DNA of 64,000 nt from Streptomyces rishiriensis. Lineage in GTDB: Bacteria; Actinomycetota; Actinomycetes; Streptomycetales; Streptomycetaceae. The first letter of the stretch is position 1, and every line of letters starts with the position of its first letter. The stretch is taken from positions 5,952,001 through 6,016,000 of the forward strand of contig NZ_JAUSWV010000002.1 in the NCBI RefSeq assembly GCF_030815485.1, written 5' to 3'. The notes under the pieces are model-generated. The model was not told the origin of the DNA, did not search any database, and worked only from the letters and a program-made list of their open reading frames with translations. Below, in pieces: positions 1 to 10,277 of this stretch. The position numbers were made by a program, and so were the translations under genes.

Positions 1-2
1 AT

Positions 3-1850
3 CCGCAGCCGCGGCCCCGATCCGGAGGACAGCACTCCGCGACCGTCGAGCACGTGACGGGTGCGCAGTCCCTCATCCGTTCTCTCGAGGAGGTCGGCGC
101 CGACACGGTATTCGGCATTCCGGGCGGCGCGATCCTCCCCGCCTACGACCCGCTGATGGACTCGACGAGGGTCCGCCACGTCCTGGTCCGCCACGAGCAG
201 GGCGCCGGTCACGCGGCCACCGGATACGCGCAGGCCACCGGCCGGGTCGGGGTCTGCATGGCCACCTCGGGCCCCGGCGCCACCAACCTGGTGACCCCGA
301 TCGCCGACGCCCACATGGACTCGGTGCCGCTCGTGGCGATCACCGGGCAGGTGGCGTCGAAGGCGATCGGCACGGACGCCTTCCAGGAGGCGGACATCGT
401 CGGCATCACCATGCCGATCACCAAGCACAACTTCCTGGTCACCAAGGCCGAGGACATCCCGCAGGTCATCGCGCAGGCGTTCCACATCGCGTCCACCGGA
501 CGGCCCGGCCCGGTCCTGGTCGACATCGCCAAGGACGCCCTCCAGGCGAAGACCACGTTCTCCTGGCCGCCCACCATGGACCTGCCCGGCTACCGTCCGG
601 TGACCAAGCCGCACGCCAAGCAGATCCGCGAGGCGGCCAAGCTGATCACCGCCGCCAAGCGCCCGATCCTGTACGTCGGCGGAGGCGTCCTCAAGGCCGG
701 CGCCACCGCCGAGCTGAAGGTCCTCGCGGAGCTGACGGGCGCGCCCGTCACCACCACGCTGATGGCGCTCGGCGCGTTCCCCGACAGCCACCCGCTGCAC
801 CTGGGCATGCCGGGCATGCACGGCTCGGTGGCCGCCGTCACCGGTCTGCAGAAGGCCGACCTGATCGTCGCCCTCGGCGCCCGCTTCGACGACCGCGTCA
901 CCGGCAAGCTCGACAGCTTCGCGCCCTACGCCAAGATCGTGCACGCGGACATCGACCCGGCGGAGATCGGCAAGAACCGGGCCGCCGACGTGCCGATCGT
1001 CGGCGACGCGCGTGAGGTCATCGCCGATCTGGTCCAGGCCGTCCAGAAGGAGCACAGCGAGGGTCAGCAGGGCGACTACAGCGCCTGGTGGAAGGACCTG
1101 AGCCGCTGGCGCGAGACCTACCCGCTCGGCTACGACCAGCCCGCCGACGGTTCGCTCTCCCCGCAGCAGGTCATCGAGCGCATCGGGCAGCTCGCCCCCG
1201 AGGGCACGATCTTCGCGGCGGGCGTCGGCCAGCACCAGATGTGGGCCGCGCACTTCGTCCAGTACGAGAAGCCCGCCACCTGGCTGAACTCCGGCGGCGC
1301 GGGCACGATGGGCTACGCGGTCCCGGCCGCGATGGGCGCCAAGGCGGGTGTCCCGGGCCAGACCGTCTGGGCCATCGACGGCGACGGCTGCTTCCAGATG
1401 ACCAATCAGGAGCTCACCACCTGTGCCCTGAACAACATCCCGATCAAGGTCGCCATCATCAACAACGGCGTCCTCGGGATGGTCCGCCAGTGGCAGACCC
1501 TGTTCTACAACCAGCGCTACTCCAACACCGTGCTGCACAGCGGTCCGCAGGCCGCCGTGCCCGACGGCGCCTCCGCCGCGGGCAAGCAGCCCAGCGCCGG
1601 CACCCGCGTCCCGGACTTCGTGAAGCTGTCGGAGGCCATGGGCTGCTACGCGATCCGCTGTGAGTCCCCGGACGACCTCGACAAGGTCATCGAGGAGGCG
1701 AACTCCATCAACGACCGTCCCGTCGTCGTCGACTTCATCGTCCACGAGGACGCGATGGTGTGGCCGATGGTCGCCGCCGGCACCTCCAACGACGAGATCC
1801 TGGCCGCCCGGGACGTCCGCCCCGACTTCGGCGACAACGAAGACGACTGA
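3..1850 (+). CDS. ilvB: Acetolactate synthase large subunit (5'-truncated by window edge)
   Basis: Catalytic subunit of acetohydroxyacid synthase, which condenses pyruvate with pyruvate or 2-oxobutyrate in Val/Leu/Ile synthesis. The frame is open to the left edge, so the real start lies outside the window. The GTG at 54 is internal: residues upstream of it (PQPRPRSGGQHSATVEH) read like the natural N-terminal extension. Visible parts are the N-terminal TPP domain (VFGIPGGAILPAYD, and RHEQGAGHAATGYA with the catalytic Glu), the central FAD/NAD-like domain, and the C-terminal TPP/Mg motif GDGCFQMTNQEL with NN about 30 residues on. ilvN follows after 21 nt and ilvC after that, so this looks like an ilvBNC operon. 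Any leader control of the operon would lie upstream of the window. Confidence 0.96.
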   Translation, partial: PQPRPRSGGQHSATVEHVTGAQSLIRSLEEVGADTVFGIPGGAILPAYDPLMDSTRVRHVLVRHEQGAGHAATGYAQATGRVGVCMATSGPGATNLVTPIADAHMDSVPLVAITGQVASKAIGTDAFQEADIVGITMPITKHNFLVTKAEDIPQVIAQAFHIASTGRPGPVLVDIAKDALQAKTTFSWPPTMDLPGYRPVTKPHAKQIREAAKLITAAKRPILYVGGGVLKAGATAELKVLAELTGAPVTTTLMALGAFPDSHPLHLGMPGMHGSVAAVTGLQKADLIVALGARFDDRVTGKLDSFAPYAKIVHADIDPAEIGKNRAADVPIVGDAREVIADLVQAVQKEHSEGQQGDYSAWWKDLSRWRETYPLGYDQPADGSLSPQQVIERIGQLAPEGTIFAAGVGQHQMWAAHFVQYEKPATWLNSGGAGTMGYAVPAAMGAKAGVPGQTVWAIDGDGCFQMTNQELTTCALNNIPIKVAIINNGVLGMVRQWQTLFYNQRYSNTVLHSGPQAAVPDGASAAGKQPSAGTRVPDFVKLSEAMGCYAIRCESPDDLDKVIEEANSINDRPVVVDFIVHEDAMVWPMVAAGTSNDEILAARDVRPDFGDNEDD

Positions 1851-1871
1851 GCGAGAGAGACGTAAGAAGAC

Positions 1872-2396
1872 ATGTCCAAGCACACGCTCTCCGTCCTGGT
1901 GGAGAACAAGCCGGGCATCCTGGCCCGGATCGCCGCCCTGTTCTCCCGGCGGGGCTTCAACATCGACTCGCTCGCCGTCGGCGTCACCGAGCACGCCGAC
2001 ATCTCCCGGATCACGATCGTGGTGAGCGTCGACGCGCTGCCGCTGGAGCAGGTCACCAAGCAGCTCAACAAGCTCGTCGAGGTGCTGAAGATCGTCGAGC
2101 TGGAGCCGGGACACGCCGTTCACCGCGAACTCGTTCTGGTGAAGGTGCGCGCCGACAACGAGACGCGCTCGCAGATCGTCGAGATCGTCCAGCTGTTCCG
2201 CGCCAAGACCGTCGACGTCTCGCCGGAGGCCGTGACGATCGAGGCCACCGGCAGCAACGACAAGCTGTCCGCCATGCTCAAGATGCTGGAACCGTACGGC
2301 ATCAAGGAGCTGGTCCAGTCCGGCACGATCGCCATCGGCCGCGGCGCCCGTTCGATCACGGACCGGTCGCTGCGCGCTCTCGACCGGTCGGCGTAA
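1872..2396 (+). CDS. ilvN: Acetolactate synthase small (regulatory) subunit
   Basis: Regulatory subunit that binds IlvB and confers valine feedback inhibition. At 174 aa it has the usual bacterial length. An N-terminal ACT domain opens with SVLVENKPGILARIAALFSRRG (residues about 6-27), which is the valine-binding face, and the C-terminal ACT-like half follows from about residue 80. The ATG at 1872 follows a weak GA-rich ribosome site. It sits between ilvB and ilvC in the same direction and is probably co-transcribed. Confidence 0.96.
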   Translation: MSKHTLSVLVENKPGILARIAALFSRRGFNIDSLAVGVTEHADISRITIVVSVDALPLEQVTKQLNKLVEVLKIVELEPGHAVHRELVLVKVRADNETRSQIVEIVQLFRAKTVDVSPEAVTIEATGSNDKLSAMLKMLEPYGIKELVQSGTIAIGRGARSITDRSLRALDRSA

Positions 2397-2426
2397 GTAC
2401 GTAACCGGTCGTCGCACGAACGGATC

Positions 2427-2454
2427 CGGGCGGCCGGTGATCACCGACCGCCCG
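2427..2454 (+). promoter_or_regulatory. Inverted repeat in the ilvN-ilvC gap
   Basis: Two 14-nt arms (2427-2440 and 2441-2454, starting CGGGCGG and ending CCGCCCG) with one mismatch form a hairpin about 80 nt before ilvC. No T-run follows, so an mRNA processing, stabilising or partial-termination role is as likely as full termination. Confidence 0.45.
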
Positions 2455-2535
2455 TATACCGAGACCCCGAGCCTTCCCTTCCGCCCGCCGTCATACGGTG
2501 GGACGCAACACCTGCACCCAAGGAGAGAACCCAAA

Positions 2536-3534
<999 letters not shown>

Positions 3535-3547
3535 GGCCTCGGGAGAA

Positions 3548-3574
3548 GGGGCCGGAGCGGATCGCTCCGGCCCC
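3548..3574 (+). terminator. Terminator after ilvC
   Basis: Perfect 12-bp stem (GGGGCCGGAGCG pairing with CGCTCCGGCCCC) with a 3-nt GAT loop, 14 nt past the ilvC stop, followed by GTTGT. Confidence 0.8.
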
Positions 3575-3719
3575 GTTGTCCATCCCGTCCAACCACGGAC
3601 GGGTGATCCTTCCGCGGAGGCGTGAGGCGACCTCCGGCGCAGCACTACACTGCTGCACTAATACGCGTCAGGCCCACAGCGTCGTGCGTCTTCCACGCGG
3701 CTAGCCCCTCCTCCGCATG

Positions 3720-3737
3720 CGGCCGTCGGGACGGCCG
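3720..3737 (+). promoter_or_regulatory. Hairpin in the serA leader
   Basis: An 8-bp perfect stem (CGGCCGTC pairing with GACGGCCG, 2-nt spacer) ends 30 nt before the serA GTG. It lies in the probable 5' leader. An upstream 6-bp inverted repeat (GCAGCA/TGCTGC around CTACAC) at about 3638-3655 may belong to the promoter. Function is not established. Confidence 0.3.
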
Positions 3738-3767
3738 TCCGCACGCTTTGGACTTGTGAGGACTCAC

Positions 3768-5357
3768 GTGAGCTCGAAACCTGTCGTACTCATCGCTGAA
3801 GAGCTGTCGCCCGCGACTGTGGACGCGCTTGGCCCGGACTTCGACATCCGGCACTGCAACGGAGCTGATCGAGCCGAACTGCTCCCGGCCATCGCCGACG
3901 TCGACGCGATCCTGATCCGCTCGGCCACCAAGGTGGACGCCGAGGCGATCGCCGCCGCGAAGAAACTGAAGGTCGTCGCACGAGCCGGCGTCGGCCTGGA
4001 CAACGTCGACGTTCCCGCCGCCACCAAGGCCGGCGTGATGGTCGTCAACGCCCCCACCTCCAACATCGTCACCGCGGCCGAACTGGCCTGCGGTCTGCTG
4101 CTGGCCACCGCCCGCCACATCCCGCAGGCCAACGCCGCGCTGAAGAACGGCGAGTGGAAGCGCAGCAAGTACACGGGCGTCGAGCTGGCCGAGAAGACCC
4201 TCGGCGTCGTCGGGCTGGGCCGCATCGGCGCGCTCGTCGCGCAGCGCATGTCCGGCTTCGGCATGAAGATCGTCGCGTACGACCCCTACATCCAGCCCGC
4301 GCGCGCCGCGCAGATGGGCGTGAAGGTCCTGTCGCTGGACGAGCTGCTCGAGGTCTCCGACTTCATCACCGTCCACCTGCCCAAGACCCCCGAGACGGTC
4401 GGTCTGATCGGCGACGAGGCGCTGCGCAAGGTCAAGCCGAGCGTGCGCATCGTCAACGCCGCGCGGGGCGGGATCGTCGACGAGGAGGCGCTGTACTCGG
4501 CGCTGAAGGAGGGCCGGGTCGCCGGCGCCGGCCTCGACGTGTACGCGAAGGAGCCCTGCACGGACTCCCCGCTGTTCGAGTTCGACCAGGTCGTGGCCAC
4601 CCCGCACCTCGGCGCCTCGACCGACGAGGCCCAGGAGAAGGCCGGTATCGCGGTCGCGCGTTCCGTGCGGCTCGCCCTCGCCGGTGAGCTGGTGCCGGAC
4701 GCGGTGAACGTCCAGGGCGGTGTCATCGCCGAGGACGTCAAGCCCGGCCTGCCGCTCGCCGAGCGCCTCGGCCGGATCTTCACCGCGCTCGCCGGCGAGG
4801 TCGCGGTCCGCCTCGACGTCGAGGTGTACGGCGAGATCACCCAGCACGACGTGAAGGTGCTGGAGCTGTCGGCCCTCAAGGGCGTCTTCGAGGACGTCGT
4901 CGACGAGACCGTCAGTTACGTCAACGCCCCGCTGTTCGCGCAGGAGCGCGGCGTCGAGGTGCGGCTGACCACCAGCTCCGAGTCGGCCGACCACCGTAAC
5001 GTCGTCACCGTGCGCGGCACGCTCTCGGACGGCGAGGAGGTGTCGGTCTCCGGCACGCTGGCCGGCCCGAAGCACCTCCAGAAGATCGTCGCGGTCGGCG
5101 AGTACGACGTCGACCTCGCGCTCGCCGACCACATGGTCGTCCTCAAGTACGAGGACCGTCCGGGTGTCGTCGGGACCGTGGGCCGGGTCTTCGGCGAGGC
5201 GGGGATCAACATCGCCGGCATGCAGGTCGCCCGTGCGGCCGCGGGCGGCGAGGCGCTGGCCGTGCTGACCGTCGACGACACGGTGCCCGCGGGCGTGCTG
5301 GCGGAGGTCGCCACGGAGATCGGCGCGACGTCCGCGCGTGCGGTGAACCTCGTCTGA
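3768..5357 (+). CDS. serA: D-3-phosphoglycerate dehydrogenase
   Basis: First committed step of serine synthesis: 3-phosphoglycerate to 3-phosphohydroxypyruvate with NAD. The GTG at 3768 gives 529 aa, the length of the long actinobacterial form, and follows GTGAGGA; the longer frame from 3717 adds low-information residues. In order: substrate and NAD domains with VVGLGRIGALVAQRM, the catalytic-region motif NAARGGIVDEEAL and HLGAS carrying the catalytic His, then an intervening (ASB) domain, then a C-terminal ACT domain (EDRPGVVGTVGRVFGEAGIN) for serine feedback. It is transcribed separately from ilvC, with terminators on both sides. Confidence 0.96.
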   Translation: MSSKPVVLIAEELSPATVDALGPDFDIRHCNGADRAELLPAIADVDAILIRSATKVDAEAIAAAKKLKVVARAGVGLDNVDVPAATKAGVMVVNAPTSNIVTAAELACGLLLATARHIPQANAALKNGEWKRSKYTGVELAEKTLGVVGLGRIGALVAQRMSGFGMKIVAYDPYIQPARAAQMGVKVLSLDELLEVSDFITVHLPKTPETVGLIGDEALRKVKPSVRIVNAARGGIVDEEALYSALKEGRVAGAGLDVYAKEPCTDSPLFEFDQVVATPHLGASTDEAQEKAGIAVARSVRLALAGELVPDAVNVQGGVIAEDVKPGLPLAERLGRIFTALAGEVAVRLDVEVYGEITQHDVKVLELSALKGVFEDVVDETVSYVNAPLFAQERGVEVRLTTSSESADHRNVVTVRGTLSDGEEVSVSGTLAGPKHLQKIVAVGEYDVDLALADHMVVLKYEDRPGVVGTVGRVFGEAGINIAGMQVARAAAGGEALAVLTVDDTVPAGVLAEVATEIGATSARAVNLV

Positions 5358-5468
5358 GGTCGTCGCACGTACCGGGGGCTGCCGCCCCCGGGCCCCGCTT
5401 CGGCCCGATCGGCCTCGTCCTCGATCGCCGGACGGGCCGGATCCGCTGAACGTGGCGGGAGAACAGGA

Positions 5469-5502
5469 GCCGGGCGGGCTGGTGTGATCCAGCCCGCCCG
5501 GC
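5469..5502. terminator. Terminator between convergent serA and MFS gene
   Basis: Perfect 14-bp stem (GCCGGGCGGGCTGG and its complement) with a TGTGAT loop, followed on the plus strand by TTTTCTTG. It lies between two converging genes and probably works for serA, possibly for both. Confidence 0.85.
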
Positions 5503-5516
5503 TTTTCTTGCTGTTG

Positions 5517-7046
5517 TCACTTCTTGTCGTCGACCGGGACCCGCCGCAGCGTGACCGAAGCCGCTGCCGCCGCTGCGGCGAGGAGCAGCGCCCCGGCGAT
5601 CGCCGCGCCCTGCATGCCGCTGGTGAACGCCTCGCGCGCCGTCGTCGCCAGGGCGTCTCCCGTGCGCCCCGGGAGACGACCCGCCACCGCCAGGGCGCCG
5701 CCGAGGGTCTCGCGGGCCTCGGCCGGGGCCGTGGCCGGGATGTCGTGGCGGTAGATCGCCGTGCCGATGGAGCCGAGGACGGCCATGCCGAGGGCGCCGC
5801 CGAACTCGGTGCCGGTCTCCAGCAGGGCGGACGCGGACCCCGCTCGTTCGACCGGGGCCGCGCCCATCGCCAGGTCCGTCATCTGGGACAGCACCATGAC
5901 GATCCCGCCGGCCAGGACCGCGCAGGCGGTCAGCACGAGCCACATCGAGTCCGTGCCGGCGAGGGCCAGCAGCGCGTAGCCGCTCGCTCCGATCGCGAAC
6001 CCGGCCGTGACGACGGAGGCGCGGTGGACGCCCTGGTGGACCAGGGCGGTCGCGACCGGGGCGGCCATGCCGATCGGGACCGAGGGGAGCAGGGCCCACA
6101 GGGCGGCTTCCAACGCGCTCTTGCCCAGGACCGACTGGAGGTACTGGGTGGTGAAGAACGCCGAGCCCAGCATGCCGAAGGCGGAGACCAGGTTGAGGGC
6201 GAGGGCGGGGGCGAAACCGGGGCCGCGGAACAGGGCCGGGGAGATCATCGGGGACGCCGTGGTGCGCTGGCGGTGGACGAAGACGGCCGCGAAGAGCAGA
6301 CCGACGGTGACCGAGACGACGTACTCCGCGTGCCAGCCCTCGGACGGGATCTCCTTCAGGCCGTAGATCACGGGCAGCACGGCGGCCATCGACAGGGGGA
6401 CGCTCGGCCAGTCGAAGCGGCCGGGGGCGGGGTCGCGGGACTCCGGCAGCAGGACCGGGCCGAGGACGAGCAGCAGGACCATCGCGGGCAGGTTGACCAG
6501 GAAGACCGAGCCCCACCAGAAGTACTGGACCAGCAGGCCGCTCATCACCGAGCCGAGCGCGATGCCGGCCGTCATCACCGCGGACCACATGCCGATCGCC
6601 TTCGCGCGCTGGGCCGGGTCGGCGAACATCGTGCGGATCAGGGCCATCGTGGAGGGCATCAGGGTCGCGCCGCCGATGCCGAGGACCGCGCGGGCCGCGA
6701 TCAGGGTCTCGGCGCTGTTCGCGTACGCCGCGATCAGGGAGGCGGCGCCGAAGGCCGCGGCGCCGATCAGCAGCAGCCTGCGGCGGCCGATGCGGTCGCC
6801 GAGCGAGCCCATCGTCATCAGCAGGGCCGCCAGGACGAAGGCGTAGATGTCGAAGATCCACAGTTGCTGGGTGCCGGTCGGCTCCAGGTCCGAGCTGATC
6901 GCCGGGATCGCGAAGTAGAGGACCGAGACGTCCATCGAGACCAGCAGCAGCGGAAGCATCAGTACGCCCAGCGCGGTCCATTCGCGGCGGCCGGCCCGGG
7001 CGGCCGGTGGTTCGCTGCTGCTCGTCGGGTGCGTCGTGTTCGTCAT
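5517..7046 (-). CDS. DHA2-family MFS drug exporter (EmrB/QacA type)
   Basis: A 509-aa membrane antiporter expected to have 14 transmembrane helices and to pump hydrophobic drugs or toxic metabolites using the proton gradient. Seen: a hydrophilic N-terminus (about 24 residues), TM1 with SMDVSVLYFAIP, DHA motif A as GSLGDRIGRRRLL between TM2 and TM3, and motif C-like GIALGSVMSGLL in TM5. The substrate cannot be inferred. The gene is divergent from a TetR repressor that starts 95 nt away, the usual arrangement for a drug-induced pump whose ligand inactivates the repressor. Confidence 0.88.
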   Translation of the reverse strand: MTNTTHPTSSSEPPAARAGRREWTALGVLMLPLLLVSMDVSVLYFAIPAISSDLEPTGTQQLWIFDIYAFVLAALLMTMGSLGDRIGRRRLLLIGAAAFGAASLIAAYANSAETLIAARAVLGIGGATLMPSTMALIRTMFADPAQRAKAIGMWSAVMTAGIALGSVMSGLLVQYFWWGSVFLVNLPAMVLLLVLGPVLLPESRDPAPGRFDWPSVPLSMAAVLPVIYGLKEIPSEGWHAEYVVSVTVGLLFAAVFVHRQRTTASPMISPALFRGPGFAPALALNLVSAFGMLGSAFFTTQYLQSVLGKSALEAALWALLPSVPIGMAAPVATALVHQGVHRASVVTAGFAIGASGYALLALAGTDSMWLVLTACAVLAGGIVMVLSQMTDLAMGAAPVERAGSASALLETGTEFGGALGMAVLGSIGTAIYRHDIPATAPAEARETLGGALAVAGRLPGRTGDALATTAREAFTSGMQGAAIAGALLLAAAAAAASVTLRRVPVDDKK

Positions 7047-7067
7047 GACGGCGACTGTACGAGCGTA

Positions 7068-7116
7068 TTAAACACTTGTCTAGAACGAATGTATAAGTCA
7101 TCCGTATAGGACGACT
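7068..7116. promoter_or_regulatory. Shared promoter/operator of the MFS and TetR genes
   Basis: The 95-nt gap between the divergent genes holds a dyad at 7096-7116: arms AGTCATCC and GGACGACT (one mismatch) around GTATA, a TetR-like operator geometry. A candidate plus-strand promoter for the TetR gene is TTAAAC (7068-7073), 18 nt, TATAAG (7092-7097), which the dyad overlaps. This gap is markedly more AT-rich than its surroundings. Confidence 0.55.
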
Positions 7117-7141
7117 GTATGGATCGGGGTAGGGTGGCGGC

Positions 7142-7732
7142 ATGGGACACCGTGAGGATCTGCTCGAAGGCGCCAAGCGCTGCCTGCTGGAGAAGGGGTT
7201 CCTGCGTACGACCGCGCGGGACGTCGTCAAGGAGTCGGGGACCAACCTCGCGTCCATCGGCTATCACTACGGCTCGAAGGACGCGCTGCTGGTGAAGGCG
7301 TACGTCTCGTTGATCGAGGGCGCCGGCGACGACTTCGACCCGGGCTGGGGCGCGGGGGGCGAGGTGACCGCGCCCGCCGGGTCGCTGGAACGCTTCCAGG
7401 AGGTATGGGCGAGCATCATCGGCTCGGTGCCGCGGACGCGGGCCATCTGGCTGCTGAGCTTCGAACTCATCGTCCAGGGCGACCGGCTCCCCGAGGTGCG
7501 CAAGCTGCTGGCCGCGGCGCAGGAGGAGGGCCGGTCGGGGATCGTGCCCATGTTCAACGGGGTCCCGGAGGATCAGCTCGACAAGGAGACCGTGGACACG
7601 GAGGGCCGCTTCTACCAGACCCTTCTCAACGGGCTCATGGTCCAGTGGCTCTTCGACCCGGACTCGGCGACCGACGCGGCACAGCTCACCGAAGGACTGC
7701 GCCGGGTGATCGCGGGCGCCGCGAAGAGCTGA
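7142..7732 (+). CDS. TetR-family transcriptional regulator
   Basis: A 196-aa repressor-type protein. The N-terminal HTH reads GAKRCLLEKGFLRTTARDVV then SGTNLASIGYHYGSKDAL (residues about 8-50), the classic TetR pattern with the YHYGSKD turn. The C-terminal ligand-binding half is not assignable to a subfamily by eye. It is divergent from the DHA2 exporter, which it most likely represses together with itself through the dyad at 7096-7116. Confidence 0.88.
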   Translation: MGHREDLLEGAKRCLLEKGFLRTTARDVVKESGTNLASIGYHYGSKDALLVKAYVSLIEGAGDDFDPGWGAGGEVTAPAGSLERFQEVWASIIGSVPRTRAIWLLSFELIVQGDRLPEVRKLLAAAQEEGRSGIVPMFNGVPEDQLDKETVDTEGRFYQTLLNGLMVQWLFDPDSATDAAQLTEGLRRVIAGAAKS

Positions 7733-7765
7733 CCCGGCCGGGGTCGTCCCGGCCCGGAGTGGCGC

Positions 7766-8998
7766 CTAGGGCAGCCGGGCCGCCTTCAGGGTCATGTGCA
7801 GGAGCAGCCGGTCCTCGCCGTCGTCGAGGTCCAGGCCGGTGAGTTGTTCCACCCGGGACAGCCGGTAGTAGAGGGTCTGCCGGTGGATGCCCAACTCGGC
7901 CGCCGTGCGGCCGGCTTGGCCCGCGCGGTCGAGGTACACCTCGGCCGTACGGGCGAGTTCGTGGTGGGCGTGCTCCAACAGGGTCCGTACGGCGGGGTCC
8001 TGGGCGCTCTCCCGGGGCAGGGCGGTCAGAAGCCGGTAGGGGCCGATGGACGCCCACCGGGCGACCGGGCCGAGGCCGGGTTCGGCCAGGGCCGCCCGCG
8101 CCGACGCCGACGCCTCCTGCCAGGCGCTGCCGAGTTCCGCGAGGCCGAGCCGCCCGGCCGCCACGCCCGCGGCGGACTCCCTCGCCCGCTCCAGCAGCCG
8201 GGCCGCCGCCGACGTCGCCGGGGTGAGGGTGTCCGTGGAGCGCAGGCGGACCAGCAGGGCCAGGGACTGGGAATCCGCCTGTGCGTCGAGGGGGTGGGAG
8301 GGGCCCCCGCCCCACGGGACCGTGCACAGTGCCGTCGCCCCCGGGAGCGTACGCAGCGAAGGCGCGTCGTCCGGGTCGGCGGACGGCCAGGGCGTCACGC
8401 ACACCACCGTGTGCGGGCCGTCCGCGCGGGCGCCGAGCGCGATGCGCAACTCCGCCACCGCCATGTCCCGCTGCCAGTCGGCCTGCGCGGTCAGCACCGC
8501 CCGCAGCTCCCGCGTGAGGTCCGCCCCGTGCTGGGCCTCGTCGGCTAGCAGGGCGCCGATCCGGCCGGTCACCTCCATCGCGGCCGCCAGCTGGGCGTCC
8601 GAGGGCCCGGGGTCGTCGTCGAGCAGCCAGACGTAGCCGAGGACGACCCCCCGGTGCCGTGCGGGGAGGCAGACGCGCCCCCGGTGCACCCCGGCCTCCG
8701 GGGTCGGCGGGATCCGCACCGGGCCGGTCGCGCGGGTGATGCCGAAGCCCTCGAACCAGGTGCGGACGGCGGCTGTGGAGCGCCGGGTCAGGATCGAGCG
8801 GGTGCGCACCGGATCCAGCGTCGACGCGTCCAGCTCGTCCTCGCTGTCGTAGGCGCCGAAGGCGATCAGCTCGAAGTCCCGGTTCTCCAGGGTCGCGGGA
8901 GCGCCGAGCAGCTCGGAGATCTCGTCGACCAGCTCCTGGTAGTCGCCCGCGTGGCTGAACGATGGCGCATCGGCTGTCACCCGGACATTCTCCCGCAT
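7766..8998 (-). CDS. PucR-family regulator, probable activator of proline catabolism
   Basis: A 410-aa protein ending in the PucR-type HTH (AAELGIHRQTLYYRLSRVEQLTGL), preceded by a GGDEF-like middle region and an N-terminal sensory region. The ATG at 8998 was chosen because AAGGAGAGG lies 6-7 nt before it; the longer frame to 9067 has no such site. It is divergent from proline dehydrogenase, which is followed by P5C dehydrogenase, so proline-responsive control of those genes is the natural inference. The stop is 33 nt from the convergent TetR gene. Confidence 0.85.
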   Translation of the reverse strand: MRENVRVTADAPSFSHAGDYQELVDEISELLGAPATLENRDFELIAFGAYDSEDELDASTLDPVRTRSILTRRSTAAVRTWFEGFGITRATGPVRIPPTPEAGVHRGRVCLPARHRGVVLGYVWLLDDDPGPSDAQLAAAMEVTGRIGALLADEAQHGADLTRELRAVLTAQADWQRDMAVAELRIALGARADGPHTVVCVTPWPSADPDDAPSLRTLPGATALCTVPWGGGPSHPLDAQADSQSLALLVRLRSTDTLTPATSAAARLLERARESAAGVAAGRLGLAELGSAWQEASASARAALAEPGLGPVARWASIGPYRLLTALPRESAQDPAVRTLLEHAHHELARTAEVYLDRAGQAGRTAAELGIHRQTLYYRLSRVEQLTGLDLDDGEDRLLLHMTLKAARLP

Positions 8999-9162
8999 GC
9001 CCGCCTCTCCTTCATACATCTGTCTGAGATCCGCGGCACGGATGCGTGACAGCTGTCGATGGCCCACGATCGGAGGGATCCTTAGGTTTCACGGTGGTTC
9101 TCCGTGCCGTTCCCCGATCGTCGGGAAACGGCCTCGTATGGGTTGGTATGTGGAGGTGCCCC

Positions 9163-10089
9163 GTGCTGGGTCCCGTGATTCTCGCCGCTTCGCGCAGCGA
9201 CCGGATGCGACGCCTTATCTCGGCGGCCCCGGTGACGAAGCAGGTCGTGGACCGCTTCATCCCCGGTGAGACGGTCGACGACATCGTCCCGATCGTCGAG
9301 CGGCTCACCGCGGACGGGCTGGAGCTGACGATGGACGTCGTCGGCGAGGACATCACCACCCCCGAGCAGGCCGCCGCCGCCCGGGACGCCTACCTGGCGC
9401 TGATCGACCGGCTCGAGCAGCTGGCACTCGGCGAGCGGGTGGAGATGTCCGTCAAGCTGTCGATGTTCGGTCAAGCGCTGGACGGCGGCCACGAGCTGGC
9501 CCTGGCCAACGTGCGTCCGGTCGTCGAGGCCGCCGCGGCCATCGGCACCACCGTCACCCTCGACGCCGAGGACCACACCACCCTCGACTCGATGTTCGCC
9601 ATCCACGAGGAGCTGCGGAAGGACTTCCCGCAGACCGGCTGTGTCATCCAGGCCTACCTGTTCCGTACCGAGGCCGACGCCCGCCGGCTCGCCGCGAGCG
9701 GCAGCCGGGTGCGGCTCGTGAAGGGCGCGTACAAGGAGCCCGCCGAGGTCGCCCACCAGCAGAAGCACGAGATCGACAAGGCGTACGTCCGGATCCTGCG
9801 CACGCTGATGGAGGGAGAGGGGTACCCGATGATCGGGTCCCACGACCCGCGCCTCATCTCGATCGCGCAGGAGCTCGCCCGCAAGGCAGGGCGCAAGCTG
9901 GACGAGTACGAGTTCCAGATGCTGTACGGCATCCGCGGCGACGAGCACCTGCGGCTGGCGGCCGAAGGCCACCGCATGCGCGTCTACACCGCCTACGGCA
10001 CCGACTGGTACGGCTACTTCATGCGCCGTCTCGCGGAGAAGCCGGCCAACCTGCGGTTCTTCGCCCGCAGCATGCTCACCCGGGGCTGA
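9163..10089 (+). CDS. Proline dehydrogenase (monofunctional)
   Basis: FAD enzyme oxidising proline to 1-pyrroline-5-carboxylate, the first step of proline use. At 308 aa it is the short monofunctional form, not fused PutA. The GTG at 9163 is chosen because GGAGG (9152-9156) lies 6 nt upstream and the protein then begins VLGPVILAAS. Diagnostic stretches are RLVKGAYKEPAEVAHQ, and YEFQMLYGIRGDEHLRL with the C-terminal YGTDWYGYFMRRLAEKPAN. The next enzyme, pruA, lies 188 nt downstream on the same strand. Confidence 0.93.
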   Translation: MLGPVILAASRSDRMRRLISAAPVTKQVVDRFIPGETVDDIVPIVERLTADGLELTMDVVGEDITTPEQAAAARDAYLALIDRLEQLALGERVEMSVKLSMFGQALDGGHELALANVRPVVEAAAAIGTTVTLDAEDHTTLDSMFAIHEELRKDFPQTGCVIQAYLFRTEADARRLAASGSRVRLVKGAYKEPAEVAHQQKHEIDKAYVRILRTLMEGEGYPMIGSHDPRLISIAQELARKAGRKLDEYEFQMLYGIRGDEHLRLAAEGHRMRVYTAYGTDWYGYFMRRLAEKPANLRFFARSMLTRG

Positions 10090-10277
10090 GGGACGCAGCG
10101 GGCGCAGCGGCTTCTCGGCCAGGACCCGGGGCGCCCCCGGCCGGGCACAGCATGCGACGCCCCGCGGAGAACCCCGCCGACCCGCGGTTCCTCGTCCGCT
10201 CGACGACCAGGACGATCAACAAGGGCCGAGCCCGACCCCTCGCTCGGAACACCCGCTCAGAAGGAGTAACGGAAGAC

